A program made the position numbers and the translations under genes. The notes beneath the pieces were generated by a model. It had not been told where the DNA came from. It made no database searches and saw only the letters and a program-made list of their open reading frames with translations. From an uncultured Methanoregula sp. (GTDB lineage Archaea > Halobacteriota > Methanomicrobia > Methanomicrobiales > Methanospirillaceae): DNA of 64,000 nt. The stretch's first letter is position 1; each line of letters begins with the position of its first letter. Below, in pieces: positions 1-9,034 of the stretch. The stretch lies in contig NZ_OY763919.1 in NCBI RefSeq assembly GCF_963667735.1, forward strand, positions 124,001-188,000, given 5' to 3'.

Positions 1-1
1 T

Positions 2-1765
2 ATCGAGATACAGTACAGTGCGGCAACGGTAAAGATCGAAGAGAAGGATGCAGCCCTCAAGACACGCGATGCCGATTGTGCAGCAGCAAACCTCGAGATG
101 GACAGGGAAAGAGAAAGAGTCCGGCTCCTGATCGCCGAGAAGGAAGAGACCCGGGCTGAACTGACGGAGGAGAAACTGAGCCGGGAGGCCCGCGAAGATG
201 AGATTGCCGAGATCTCTTTGGAAAAGGAGCGGATTTCCGAACAGGTTCGTTCCCTTTCCCAGAGCCTCGAGGAAGCCCGGCTGTCCCTTGCAGCTGACAG
301 GGAAGAACGCAGGATATCCGAAGAGAAACTGGGCATAGTGATCCAAGAGCAGGCAACAATGCTTGAGTCTCTTCGCGGGGCACACGATGATGTGAAAAGC
401 GATCTGGATCTCCACCGGAATGACCTGGTCCAGACCCGGCGCGATCTCGACCTGGCACTCAAGACAAGAGCCGATCTCGAGGAGGCCTTATCAGCAGCCC
501 GGGACAAGATCCAGTTGCTTGAAAAGGAACTCCAGTCAGTTTCCTCCGGCCAGACATTGGCGGGACAGCAGGTCCGCTCACTTGGCGATGAACTCGAACA
601 GGCCCGGGCTGCACTGGAAACAGAACAGCGGCTGCGCCATGTTGCCGAAGAGAGCCTGCACTCTGCCGTTGCAGCCCACGAACGCTCCGGTCAGGATATC
701 GGCCGTCTTATGAGCGAGCGGGGTTCCCTGAATGCAGCAATCGACGCCGAACGTAAATCCCGCGTTGAAGCTGAACATGCAAGGGAATCAGCCCAAAAAG
801 AACTTGCATCAGCCCGCGAACAACTCGAAGAGACAAGGAAAGCGCAGGCAGGCCGGGCCGAACAGCAGGATCTGCAAATCCGTACCCTGTCCGGGGACCT
901 TGAGTCAGCGAAGGCAGAGCAGAAATCCCTGGAGGAACTTGTTGTAACACTCCGCAGGGAGAAAGAAGAAGCCGAGAAGACTGCTGGTTCACTCTCGGAT
1001 GAGATCGAGCAGGCACGATCCGCTCTTGCAGATGAATGGGTAGACCACATGAATGAGAAAGAGTCTGCGGAGAAGACTGCCAGCACCCTTACAACGGAAA
1101 TAGAACTGGCAAGGACAGCTCTTGCAGACGAATGGGAAGACCACATGACGGATCATGAGCGGCTGGATGTGGCAGCTGAACAAAAGGAGCAGCAAAAAAA
1201 GCGGGCAATTATTGTGAAAGGCCCCGATCTTCCCATGGTCACGAGGCCCGTGCATCCCCCTATGGTTCTCCACCAGGCACACGAACCTGATCATCCGGTG
1301 ATCACCGGGGTCGAAGACCTTTTCGAAGATCCTGAACCGGAAAAGAAGAGTGACGAACCTGCATCGAAAACTCCCATCATGGCCGGGCCGGTTGAACCGG
1401 ATATTGAAGAACCCGTGATGGAAACCGATATCTCCGCACCAGATCCGGGGGAGGATGAAGGTGCCGGTTACGATCAGGATAATGAAGAGGACGAGTCAGA
1501 TGAAGAACCTGAGGAGCCGGATGACCTTCCCGCAAGGGCACGGGATTCCGGAATAAACCCGGGCGTGTCATTCAACCGGGCGCAATGGTTCGATCTCCTC
1601 CGGTGGTCACATCATTCCGGCGCACTCACCCAGGAGCAGCGGATGCAGATCGTACGGATGGGCCGGCTTATCCAGCGGGGAAGAAGACTCACTGCCCGGC
1701 AGGAAGAACAGGTTGTGGAAATGATCACCCTTGCCCAGGCACTCGGGTACCGTTTCACGTCATAA
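2..1765 (+). CDS. Long coiled-coil protein, 5' end outside the window
   Basis: The reading frame is open from base 2, so the gene starts before the window; an internal ATG at 98 is not needed. About 380 residues are almost continuous heptad-like coiled coil rich in Glu, Arg, Ala and Leu. Near the end of this stretch two tandem segments of roughly 33 residues repeat the pattern 'ALADEW-x-DHM'. An acidic Pro/Glu/Asp-rich linker follows, then a compact basic C-terminal helical region (from about base 1540) with no family I recognise. I saw no membrane segment or catalytic motif. A structural or scaffold role is plausible, but I do not know the function. Confidence 0.75.
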   Translation: MEIQYSAATVKIEEKDAALKTRDADCAAANLEMDRERERVRLLIAEKEETRAELTEEKLSREAREDEIAEISLEKERISEQVRSLSQSLEEARLSLAADREERRISEEKLGIVIQEQATMLESLRGAHDDVKSDLDLHRNDLVQTRRDLDLALKTRADLEEALSAARDKIQLLEKELQSVSSGQTLAGQQVRSLGDELEQARAALETEQRLRHVAEESLHSAVAAHERSGQDIGRLMSERGSLNAAIDAERKSRVEAEHARESAQKELASAREQLEETRKAQAGRAEQQDLQIRTLSGDLESAKAEQKSLEELVVTLRREKEEAEKTAGSLSDEIEQARSALADEWVDHMNEKESAEKTASTLTTEIELARTALADEWEDHMTDHERLDVAAEQKEQQKKRAIIVKGPDLPMVTRPVHPPMVLHQAHEPDHPVITGVEDLFEDPEPEKKSDEPASKTPIMAGPVEPDIEEPVMETDISAPDPGEDEGAGYDQDNEEDESDEEPEEPDDLPARARDSGINPGVSFNRAQWFDLLRWSHHSGALTQEQRMQIVRMGRLIQRGRRLTARQEEQVVEMITLAQALGYRFTS

Positions 1766-1788
1766 CCGGAATGCAAATGTACCCGGGT

Positions 1789-3021
1789 TCAGGTACAGGG
1801 CTGCACGATTCCCTGGTACGATCTATCAGGTCGGTAGGCTCCCCGGGGAACGCTCATCTCGAAACACGCGCCGGACCCGTAAATCCCCGTTTCCCGGATA
1901 GAGATTCCGGTGATGGATAAGATCTCGCGGCTGAGAAAGAGACCGAGACCGGTGTGTTTCCCCACACCCTGCTCAAAGATGCTCTCCTTCTCATGACCGG
2001 GAACTCCGCGGCCGTTATCTTCCAGGAGTATTATAAGCCCGGCGTCAGTCTCTTTTGTTGTAATCCGGATCTCCGAGACCGTGTTCCCATGGCGAAGAGA
2101 GTTGTCGATCAGGTTCTCAAAAACCCGGGGACACAGGGGATCTGCAAAGATCTCAAGGTGCGGGGAGTCTACCGAGATCTTCAGGTCCCGCGTTTCCCGT
2201 GAAATTCTCCCGTAATCGAGAAGGGAATGGAGACTTTGCCATTGCGGGAATGCCAGTCCCATATCCTGGTACATCCGGGCCATCTCAAGATAATTGAAGA
2301 TGTCCCTGCCGGCGATCTCCACTTCCTCGAGCTCGCGGATGACCCGCGGATCTTCTGATGCCATCCGGGCCCGTTTCACCCTTCCCCGAAGGACAGTCAG
2401 CCGGTTGGCGATGTCGTGCCGGGTAAGGTCATTCAGAAGGCCGATCTTCCGGTTTGCGAGATCCAGGGCGGCCTCGGCATGTCTCCGGTCAGTCACATCG
2501 GAAATAAAACCCAGAATCGCCGGCTGCCGGTTCCATTCAATTGCAGTTGCCCGGCCCTCAAGATACCGTACCGTTCCCTTCGGTGTAAGGATCCTGAAGC
2601 TGAACACCCGGTCCGGTTTTTCAATGCAGGCCTGCTCCTGCAAAAAACCGGATACGATCCCGAGATCCAGGGTATGGACAAAGTCAGTCAGCCGGCGTCC
2701 TTGAACCTCTTTAAGCGCGTATCCCCCAAACATGATCCTGACAGAAGGATTAGAAAAGACAATAATGCCCACCTTCACCACAAGAACCCCTTCGCGGGAA
2801 TTCTCAATGATCCGTCGGTAATGCTCATTCTCATTTCGGTACCTGACCGTCTCCAGCAGGGCCGGTCCAGGAATATCCACCGGGGACGTGCGGTGTATTT
2901 CCATTTCCGGTGCGGGCTCATGCTCCGGCAGGAGGACACGGTTCCGGGGATCCACGGGTTTTTTGTCTGAAAAAAAGAAAATGGGGAGGCCGGGATCTTC
3001 GGCAGACAGCACACGAGTCAT
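1789..3021 (-). CDS. PAS-domain sensor histidine kinase
   Basis: This 410-residue protein has a PAS domain (about residues 65-185) ending in the usual PAC-like 'GFISDVTDRR'. A histidine-kinase core follows: phosphoacceptor helix with 'TRHDIANRLTVLRG' (His near residue 205), N-box 'NLIDNSLRHG', G1 box 'LEDNGRGVP' and G2 box 'GKHTGLGLFL'. No transmembrane segment is visible, so it is probably cytosolic. It lies 13 bp after the CheW gene on the same strand and may be the last gene of the permease-chemoreceptor-CheW run. No receiver domain is attached and its partner regulator is unknown. The ligand of the PAS domain cannot be told from sequence. Confidence 0.88.
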   Translation of the reverse strand: MTRVLSAEDPGLPIFFFSDKKPVDPRNRVLLPEHEPAPEMEIHRTSPVDIPGPALLETVRYRNENEHYRRIIENSREGVLVVKVGIIVFSNPSVRIMFGGYALKEVQGRRLTDFVHTLDLGIVSGFLQEQACIEKPDRVFSFRILTPKGTVRYLEGRATAIEWNRQPAILGFISDVTDRRHAEAALDLANRKIGLLNDLTRHDIANRLTVLRGRVKRARMASEDPRVIRELEEVEIAGRDIFNYLEMARMYQDMGLAFPQWQSLHSLLDYGRISRETRDLKISVDSPHLEIFADPLCPRVFENLIDNSLRHGNTVSEIRITTKETDAGLIILLEDNGRGVPGHEKESIFEQGVGKHTGLGLFLSREILSITGISIRETGIYGSGACFEMSVPRGAYRPDRSYQGIVQPCT

Positions 3022-3034
3022 ACATCGGTCTTGA

Positions 3035-3568
3035 TTAAAGGGTTGAATCGATATCGCCGAGCAGCTGCTTGATATCGATCCAGATGATCAGTTCGTTGAT
3101 CTCCTTGTCCTTGACCTTGATCTTCCGCTTGATGATCCCGATAATGGATGTCTCCTCCTTGCTGACCGAGGCCGAGGTATAATCTACCTGGTTTCCCTCG
3201 AACGTGGATACGGAGGTAACATCGTCAACAAGGATGCCGATCTTTGATTTGGCAATCTTATCGTCAAGGACAATAATCCTTGAGGCTTCCAGGGAGTTGA
3301 TGCTCTCCTCGGTGATATTCAGCCGGTGCTTGAGATCGATGATCATCGTAATCTCGCCACGAAGATCAATAATCCCGCGGACATAGGACGGCACATTGGG
3401 AAGTTTGGTGATGGTGGTGTATTCCACAACTTCCTTCACGTCGAACAGGTCGATTGCAAAGTGCTCGCTGCCGAGCACGAATTCAACAACCTGGATCGTT
3501 CCCAGACCTTTTTCTGTTGTGGCGGAATTTTTTGCCGTTGCAATGGGTTCGCTTGCCTTTGCTGACAT
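3035..3568 (-). CDS. cheW: Chemotaxis adaptor protein CheW
   Basis: CheW couples chemoreceptors to the kinase CheA. The protein (177 residues from the chosen start) has a short disordered N-terminus and then the CheW fold: 'VVEFVLGSEHFAIDL', the conserved 'PNVPSYVRGIIDLRGEI' and 'IGILVDDVTSV'. I chose ATG 3568 because a purine-rich GGGGGG stretch lies about 7 bases upstream; a TTG at 3574 is also in frame. The gene follows the chemoreceptor gene by 15 bp and is surely co-transcribed. No cheA lies in the window, so the kinase must be elsewhere. Confidence 0.93.
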   Translation of the reverse strand: MSAKASEPIATAKNSATTEKGLGTIQVVEFVLGSEHFAIDLFDVKEVVEYTTITKLPNVPSYVRGIIDLRGEITMIIDLKHRLNITEESINSLEASRIIVLDDKIAKSKIGILVDDVTSVSTFEGNQVDYTSASVSKEETSIIGIIKRKIKVKDKEINELIIWIDIKQLLGDIDSTL

Positions 3569-3583
3569 GGGCAATCCCCCCGC

Positions 3584-5071
3584 TCAATCCACCTTGAACC
3601 GCTTGTTGGCTTCCATGGCCTGGACCGCAACATCATTGACGGTCTGGATCATCCGTGTGATCTCGTCAATGGCTGCGGCAGACTCTTCTGTTGCCGCTGC
3701 CGCATCGCCGGCTTCTTTTGCAGTGCGTTCAATCAGGTTGCCCACTTCGTGGACACTTGCTGTGATCTCCTCGGTGGTTGCTGCCTGTTCCTCGGTTGCT
3801 GCAGCAACTTCCGATGCGCTGTTTGCAACGGTCTCAGCTGCTTTCTGGATGGTCTTGAATGCTTCAAGTGCCTGCTGCGACTCCTGGAAACCTTTGTTGA
3901 CCAGGACCTTGGAGGCTTCCATAGCGTCCGTTGCCTTCTTGGTGGCAAGGTTGAGCTGCGTGATCATCTCCTCGATCTTCTCAGCACTCGACCGGGATTC
4001 CTGTGCCAGCGATTTGACTTCGGATGCAACAACGGCAAAGCCCCTTCCATGCTCGCCGGCGCGGGCTGCTTCGATTGCTGCGTTGAGTGCGAGCAGGTTG
4101 GTCTGGCTGGCGAGGTCGCGGATCAGGACGATGATCTTGCCGATGTCGTTCATCTGTTTACCGATATCCCGGACAATGTCATACACATTGTTCGTGGAGT
4201 GCGTTATCTCGGTCATGTCCTTGTTGACATTCTCGGCAAGGATTGCTCCGCTCTTGGCCGAAGAGTTCGCATTGTTGGCCTGCGATGAAACGCTCTCCAT
4301 GCTTGAGGTGATTTCCTCAACAGCAGCGCTCATGTCCTGCATGGCCTTGCTCATCTGCTCGACACCCTCGGATGCCTTCTGGGCATTCTCGGAGACAATA
4401 CCGGCATTCTTTGCGATCTGGTTGACGCTCTTGGAGGCATCCTCAACGCTCTTGGTGGCATTGTCAGCCGTCGAGGTCAGGTTCAGCATCTGCTTGTTGA
4501 CATCGCCGATGTTCTTTTCGAGGTTGACTACAATCCCGCGTACCGAGTCCCGGAGCTTGATGATAATGTCGTAGACAGATTTCGTGTCCTGGTCGGGTTT
4601 GGTGATCTCGTACCGGACAGTAAGATCTCCTTCAGCCATCTTCGCGTAGACTTTACTGAGTTCGTCCACCTCTTTTGACATGAAGTTCTCGCTCTTGACC
4701 ATCCTCGTGATCTCGTTGTACGTAACATAGACGTACCTGACATCATTTTTGTCACCAAAGATTGGGATGTTTGTCCGGACTACAATGTGAACGCCGGTTG
4801 GTGTCTCGAAGGTGCTCTGACCCACGGTAATTCTCCGCATGGCAACAGCGTCTCCAACGGCCTCTCCGGAGTTCTCGAGATATTTGATCATGTTTTTATT
4901 CTTGAAATCCGTGAACGGCATACCGGTAAGCCGGTCCTTGCTGAAGCCGACCAGTTTGGTGAACGCATCATTCGTGATGACGATGTTAAGATCGGCATCC
5001 ACGACCGCATGTGCCAGCGGATTCTTCTCGAACATTTCCATCATTTCTTTTAATTCAATCATCTTTTTCAC
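3584..5071 (-). CDS. Soluble methyl-accepting chemotaxis protein with PAS domain
   Basis: This 495-residue receptor begins with a PAS domain (about residues 8-125). A HAMP-like linker follows around 'EGDLTVRYE', then a long helical signalling domain with the canonical hairpin tip '[34 protein letters not shown]'-type sequence (about residues 315-350). No transmembrane helix is present, so it senses inside the cell. The start is a GTG that overlaps the stop of the upstream permease gene by 4 bases (GTGA), implying translational coupling. Physical linkage to a carboxylate permease suggests that the receptor monitors the transported substrate or the permease itself; this is inference. Confidence 0.92.
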   Translation of the reverse strand: MKKMIELKEMMEMFEKNPLAHAVVDADLNIVITNDAFTKLVGFSKDRLTGMPFTDFKNKNMIKYLENSGEAVGDAVAMRRITVGQSTFETPTGVHIVVRTNIPIFGDKNDVRYVYVTYNEITRMVKSENFMSKEVDELSKVYAKMAEGDLTVRYEITKPDQDTKSVYDIIIKLRDSVRGIVVNLEKNIGDVNKQMLNLTSTADNATKSVEDASKSVNQIAKNAGIVSENAQKASEGVEQMSKAMQDMSAAVEEITSSMESVSSQANNANSSAKSGAILAENVNKDMTEITHSTNNVYDIVRDIGKQMNDIGKIIVLIRDLASQTNLLALNAAIEAARAGEHGRGFAVVASEVKSLAQESRSSAEKIEEMITQLNLATKKATDAMEASKVLVNKGFQESQQALEAFKTIQKAAETVANSASEVAAATEEQAATTEEITASVHEVGNLIERTAKEAGDAAAATEESAAAIDEITRMIQTVNDVAVQAMEANKRFKVD

Positions 5072-5664
5072 CCGAGTTTGACGATTTTCTCTTTGTACAC
5101 TTCATTCATGACTTCCCCAAGACCGGTATACATAGCGGACAATCCACAGATAACACCTTCAATACCCGCTATCTGAATGATCAGTTCACTCCCGAGGAAA
5201 TTCCCCACAACGAGCAGGAAGAACAGGATGGTAAGCAGTGCAAACACAATCTGGAGTGCTTTGGAGAGGCGCAGGGTGATGACAAACATCACGAGCGAGA
5301 AGAGTCCCCAGATTGCAAGGAATGCTACAAGTCCCATCTTCGGAACAGCAGGACTCCACCCGAGGGTTGGCATCAGGATGATGAAGACCAGAGCAATCCA
5401 GAAGGATCCGTAAGAGATGAAGGCAACCATGCCAAACGTGTTGTTCTTCTTCCATTCCATGATTCCTGCAATAATCTGGGCTATTCCCCCATAGAAGATG
5501 CCCATGGCAAAGACTACGGAACCCATCCCGAAGAGTCCTGCATTGTGCAGGTTCAGGATAATCGTAGTAAGCCCGAACGCCAGGAGTCCCAGCGCACCGG
5601 GGTTTGCGGTCGTGTCTGAAATTCTCATCTCGTTTTTAAATACCGGATCAACAGTTGTCTGCAT
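5068..5664 (-). CDS. Acetate/succinate-type permease (GPR1/FUN34/YaaH family)
   Basis: This 198-residue integral membrane protein has about six transmembrane helices. The N-terminal signature '[15 protein letters not shown]' is the diagnostic NPxPLGL-like motif of the GPR1/FUN34/YaaH (SatP, AceTr) family, whose members move acetate or succinate. I prefer ATG 5664 over the ATG at 5679 because GGTGAT lies about 6 bases upstream and because this avoids overlap with the small gene before it. The stop overlaps the GTG of the chemoreceptor gene. Acetate is a carbon source for many Methanomicrobiales, so uptake is plausible, but substrate and direction are inferred. Confidence 0.85.
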   Translation of the reverse strand: MQTTVDPVFKNEMRISDTTANPGALGLLAFGLTTIILNLHNAGLFGMGSVVFAMGIFYGGIAQIIAGIMEWKKNNTFGMVAFISYGSFWIALVFIILMPTLGWSPAVPKMGLVAFLAIWGLFSLVMFVITLRLSKALQIVFALLTILFFLLVVGNFLGSELIIQIAGIEGVICGLSAMYTGLGEVMNEVYKEKIVKLG

Positions 5665-5669
5665 TGTAA

Positions 5670-5834
5670 TCACCAACATCCCTTACATTCATTCATCTCA
5701 TCCATGCCGGTTATATGTAACCAGCCATAGAGCAGCTGTGCCCTGCCGGCATCGGAAGAAGTACCCCGTACATGGATGGGCATCTCTTTCCAGAGACCTG
5801 CATTACCGGAGAGTTTCACATCCTGTGGTAACAT
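5670..5834 (-). CDS. Small Cys-containing protein of unknown function
   Basis: This 54-residue ORF starts with an ATG preceded by a strong Shine-Dalgarno sequence (AGGAGG, about 8 bases upstream) and ends 5 bases before the permease ATG. That spacing and ribosome site argue for real translation within the permease operon. It carries Trp residues, an Asp/Glu-rich end and a C-terminal 'CKGCW' motif that could bind a metal or form a disulfide. I do not recognise a family. The same frame is open upstream to 5897, but the ribosome site fixes the start at 5834. Confidence 0.6.
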   Translation of the reverse strand: MLPQDVKLSGNAGLWKEMPIHVRGTSSDAGRAQLLYGWLHITGMDEMNECKGCW

Positions 5835-5838
5835 CCTG

Positions 5839-6012
5839 CTACCCTCCTCGGGTGTCGTCTTCAGGCCCGAAGGTGCGAAGAGCAAAGTATTCGTCAAGTT
5901 TTTCAGACAGCTCTTTCAACAGGATCACCTGTTCAGAAATCCCGTCCCGTTCTGCCCCCGTCCCGATAGAGGTCTTTCCTGTGAAGAATGTATTTGTCAT
6001 GTCTGCTTGCAT
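5839..6012 (-). CDS. Small helical protein of unknown function
   Basis: This 57-residue ORF is the first gene of the leftward permease-chemoreceptor operon. ATG 6012 has GGTGA about 6 bases upstream; an in-frame GTG lies at 6021. The middle section ('LLKELSEKLDEYFAL') would form an amphipathic helix. The stop lies 4 bases before the ATG of the next small gene. Codon use resembles that of the flanking genes. I do not recognise a family. A role linked to the permease or receptor is only suggested by position. Confidence 0.55.
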   Translation of the reverse strand: MQADMTNTFFTGKTSIGTGAERDGISEQVILLKELSEKLDEYFALRTFGPEDDTRGG

Positions 6013-6120
6013 CTCACTCACCTGAATTATTAATCATGCATCAGATTTGCCATGCCCTTTCGGCCGACAATCAATCATGTGGAAAGAAACCATTAATAAA
6101 CGTGTGCTTATGCGTGGCTC

Positions 6121-6150
6121 ATTTGCAAGGCAAATAAGGAAATTTTATAT
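6121..6150 (+). promoter_or_regulatory. Palindrome ATTTGC-N3-GCAAAT and TATA-like box before the HTH-PAS gene
   Basis: Bases 6121-6135 form a perfect inverted repeat (ATTTGC, 3-base spacer, GCAAAT). The AT-rich 'TTTTATAT' at 6143-6150 follows and lies about 35 bases before the ATG at 6184, suiting an archaeal TATA box with a short leader. The palindrome lies just upstream of the presumed TATA box, in the region shared with the divergent permease operon, so it could serve either promoter. Binding by the HTH protein encoded at 6184 is a guess. Confidence 0.45.
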
Positions 6151-6183
6151 GATCTCTCGTCCAAGGTTGATCCGGTAATACCC

Positions 6184-8232
6184 ATGGAAGAGTACCAGAG
6201 CGAGATCGAACGAATCAAGGATCTGTTATTCTCCCATCCGGAAGGGATGAGCATCACCGATATTGCAGGGCAACTGCAGATGAACCGGAATTCCGTTGCC
6301 AAATATATGGATATACTCCAGATCCAGGGTGCTGCCGATGGACGGAAGATGGGTACATCAAAGATCTATTATCTCTCCCAGAGGATCCCAGCTTTTTCTT
6401 TAAGAAAAGTCTGCTTTCGCCCCCTGCTCATCTGCAACCAGGACTTAATTATAACGGACGCAAACCAGGGATTTTTATCCATCCTGGGCATGCATTCAGA
6501 TCAGGTGATCAAGAAAAATCTCGAATCCCTCCCGGTCCGGTTTCTTGAAGGGGGCACGGCCCAGCAGGTTCTGAAAAAAACCCTCCGGGGCATGGAGCAA
6601 CGGATTCGTGCACAGGTTCAGGCCGGGGCAAAAATCAATCCCTGTAATATCCTGCTCGTTCCCGTTGTTTTTGAGAACGGGAAGCCCGGCATTTCCTTGA
6701 TCATTGACGATGCGGCACCTCCATCGGGGGTTTTGCCGGCAGAATCCCCTTCAACAGATCTCCTGGAGATCCTGGACGATGAGATAGAATATATTGTGAG
6801 ATACACTCCTGAAGGCATCATCCGCTATGCAAACGAACCCTACTGCCGGGCCGTTGGCAAGACCAAGGAAGAACTGGTTGGCAGGCAGTTCAAACCCCTG
6901 GTATCCCCGGAAGACTCCCAGAAGATCCGGGCACATCTCGATCGCCTGAGCGTCCAGTACCCGGTAGGGGTCATCGAATACCGGGCGATCATGGCAAGCG
7001 GCGATATGCGCTACCTCCGGTGGCATGACCGGGCCCATTTCAACTCCCGGGGAGAAGTCATCACGTATTCGTCGTGCGGCCTTGACATCACGGATCTCGT
7101 TACGGTTGGCCAGAAACTCAAAAAAACCCAGGAGACGCTGGAGGAGACCATTGTCAGCCGTACCGAAGACTTACGGGCGGTCAACCGGCAGCTGTACGAG
7201 GAGATCGCCCAGCGGGAGAAGATGGAGGAGGAACTGCGCCGCACGCAGTTTGCCATGGACCATGCCGCAGATATGATCTTCTGGGTAAACCGGAATGCCC
7301 GGATTCAATATGCCAACAGCATGGCAGTGCAAACACTCGGGTACGCCGGGCCGGATATTCTCGGACTTCCCTTTGAAGAGATAATCCCCCTATACTCACT
7401 CTCCTCATGGGACGGGATCTGGGATACGCTGAAAAAAACTGGAACCATCTCGGAAGAGACGCTTCTTGTAAAGAACGACAACAGCCGTGTTCCTGCTGAA
7501 GTCACGCTAACCTACCTTGAATACCGCGGAAAGGAATTCGCCTACTGCTTCTCCCGGGACATCTCGGAACGCACCCGGATGGAGCGGGCGCTGCAGGAAG
7601 CCAACAAGAAACTCAACATCTTTACCAGTATCGCGCGCCACGACATCCAGAACAAGATAACCGTTCTTTTAGGATATCTCGGACGGACAAAGAAGGCAGT
7701 AAAAGATCCCGTTGTTCTCGAATACCTTGAAAAACAGGAGACCGCGGCAAAAGCCATACGGAACGAGATCAATCTGACCCGGGAATTCAAGGATCTGGGG
7801 GCAAGCCCACCCGAGTGGCAGAACATCAGGACCGTGCTGGACGGAGTCATCCAGCAGCAGGACACGGATGGGATATCCTTCTCGATCGATCTCCCTGATC
7901 TTGAGATTTATACCGACAGTCAGCTCGATCGCGTGTTCGAACGTCTGTTCGAAACAGCTAAACCCTCCGAGAAAAATCACCGGGAGCTCTGCATATCCTC
8001 GCTCCAGAAAGACCGCGATCTGGTCATTGCGCTAGAGTACGAAAGCGGGGGTATCAAACCCGAGGACAAGGAAGGGATCTTTGAAGTGCAGGCATCGAAT
8101 AACCGGGGCCTGTTCATTGCCCGCGAGATCCTCTCCTTGACAGGCATATCATTAAAGGAGACCGGGATCGTGGGAAGGAATACCCGGTTTGAGATAGAAA
8201 TTCCGGACACCTATTTCAGGTACTCTCATTAA
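6184..8232 (+). CDS. HTH-PAS sensor protein with degenerate histidine-kinase core
   Basis: This 682-residue protein starts with a winged-helix/HTH segment (about residues 1-65, 'MSITDIAGQLQMNRNSVAKY'). Two or three PAS regions follow, then a kinase-like core with 'IARHDIQNKITVLLGYL'. The phosphoacceptor His is kept, but the ATP-binding motifs are eroded. Where paralogues in this window have 'NLIDNSLRHG', this one reads 'RLFETAKPSEKN'. The DNGxG box is replaced by 'YESGGIKP', and the G2 glycines by 'ASNNRGLFIA'. It therefore probably does not autophosphorylate. It may act as a PAS-gated DNA-binding regulator that has kept the kinase fold for dimerisation. It is transcribed away from the permease-chemotaxis operon. 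Confidence 0.85.
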   Translation: MEEYQSEIERIKDLLFSHPEGMSITDIAGQLQMNRNSVAKYMDILQIQGAADGRKMGTSKIYYLSQRIPAFSLRKVCFRPLLICNQDLIITDANQGFLSILGMHSDQVIKKNLESLPVRFLEGGTAQQVLKKTLRGMEQRIRAQVQAGAKINPCNILLVPVVFENGKPGISLIIDDAAPPSGVLPAESPSTDLLEILDDEIEYIVRYTPEGIIRYANEPYCRAVGKTKEELVGRQFKPLVSPEDSQKIRAHLDRLSVQYPVGVIEYRAIMASGDMRYLRWHDRAHFNSRGEVITYSSCGLDITDLVTVGQKLKKTQETLEETIVSRTEDLRAVNRQLYEEIAQREKMEEELRRTQFAMDHAADMIFWVNRNARIQYANSMAVQTLGYAGPDILGLPFEEIIPLYSLSSWDGIWDTLKKTGTISEETLLVKNDNSRVPAEVTLTYLEYRGKEFAYCFSRDISERTRMERALQEANKKLNIFTSIARHDIQNKITVLLGYLGRTKKAVKDPVVLEYLEKQETAAKAIRNEINLTREFKDLGASPPEWQNIRTVLDGVIQQQDTDGISFSIDLPDLEIYTDSQLDRVFERLFETAKPSEKNHRELCISSLQKDRDLVIALEYESGGIKPEDKEGIFEVQASNNRGLFIAREILSLTGISLKETGIVGRNTRFEIEIPDTYFRYSH

Positions 8233-8362
8233 TTGACGCAAAGCAACCGCGATTCCCACAAGACAGGTTAAGTCACCTGTTCAGTAGTTTTCATTCATAA
8301 ACAACAATGCATAAATATCTCTCATTTTTAACACACATACGGGAAAGGTATCCCGAGAGAAC

Positions 8363-8758
8363 ATGATCCATATACTCCTAGTCGACGATGATAAAGACAT
8401 ACTCGATATCATGCGCCTTGATCTCGAGGATGAACCGGCATTTTCCGTGGATACCTGCAGTGCATCGACCGAGGCAGTCGAGCGGACAAAAAAATGCAAT
8501 TACCAGGTGATAATTGCCGACTGGCGCATGCCGGTGATGAACGGGACTGAACTCATCCGGCAGTTGCGCAGCAGCGGGTGCAAAGCCCATGTCATCCTGT
8601 ACTCCGGACACAATGTCAGTTCCGATATACGGACCGCGATCGAGAGCGGGGCAGATTATTATGTTCACCGCGGCGGGGATCCGGACACGGAATTTGCTCA
8701 GTTGCGGCAGCTCATCTCAAAGGCAGCCGGTCCATCGGGAACGGAGAAAACTCACTGA
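8363..8758 (+). CDS. Single-domain response regulator (receiver)
   Basis: This 131-residue protein is a stand-alone receiver domain with an acidic pocket 'VDDD' (residues 7-10) and the expected phosphoacceptor Asp53 in 'IIADWRMP'. The Thr/Ser position is 'LYSGH'. The usually invariant Lys of the last active-site loop is Arg ('YVHRGGDP', compared with 'LQKGG' in the receivers at 11361 and 48211), which may slow phosphotransfer or signalling. No output domain is attached. It sits 130 bp after the HTH-PAS gene and is probably phosphorylated by one of the hybrid or PAS kinases, but its partner is unknown. Confidence 0.9.
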   Translation: MIHILLVDDDKDILDIMRLDLEDEPAFSVDTCSASTEAVERTKKCNYQVIIADWRMPVMNGTELIRQLRSSGCKAHVILYSGHNVSSDIRTAIESGADYYVHRGGDPDTEFAQLRQLISKAAGPSGTEKTH

Positions 8759-9034
8759 TTCATCTCCGGTCCTCCGGAGAAACGATCCTGTTTTAAGTGT
8801 GATTTCAATCGTTGGAGAACGAGATCTTTTACTGCCAGGCATTACGGGTCCTGAAGCATCTTCCGTGATCAGGTCCAGACCGTGCACTCTTGCCGGCACA
8901 CCGGTCTTTTGAATAGCGATATGCGTGGCGGACAGGATCTCACCGATGAGGAAGGGCCCCATACTATTGTTGTTCCCGAAACTGAAAACCGATGAGTTAG
9001 TATCGTATGCAATAAAAACTACAACCGGGTTACC

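Noticed and set aside
8717..8962. 81-residue minus-strand ORF after the response regulator
   Set aside because: It overlaps the end of the response regulator gene, has no ribosome site that I can see and no recognisable motif.
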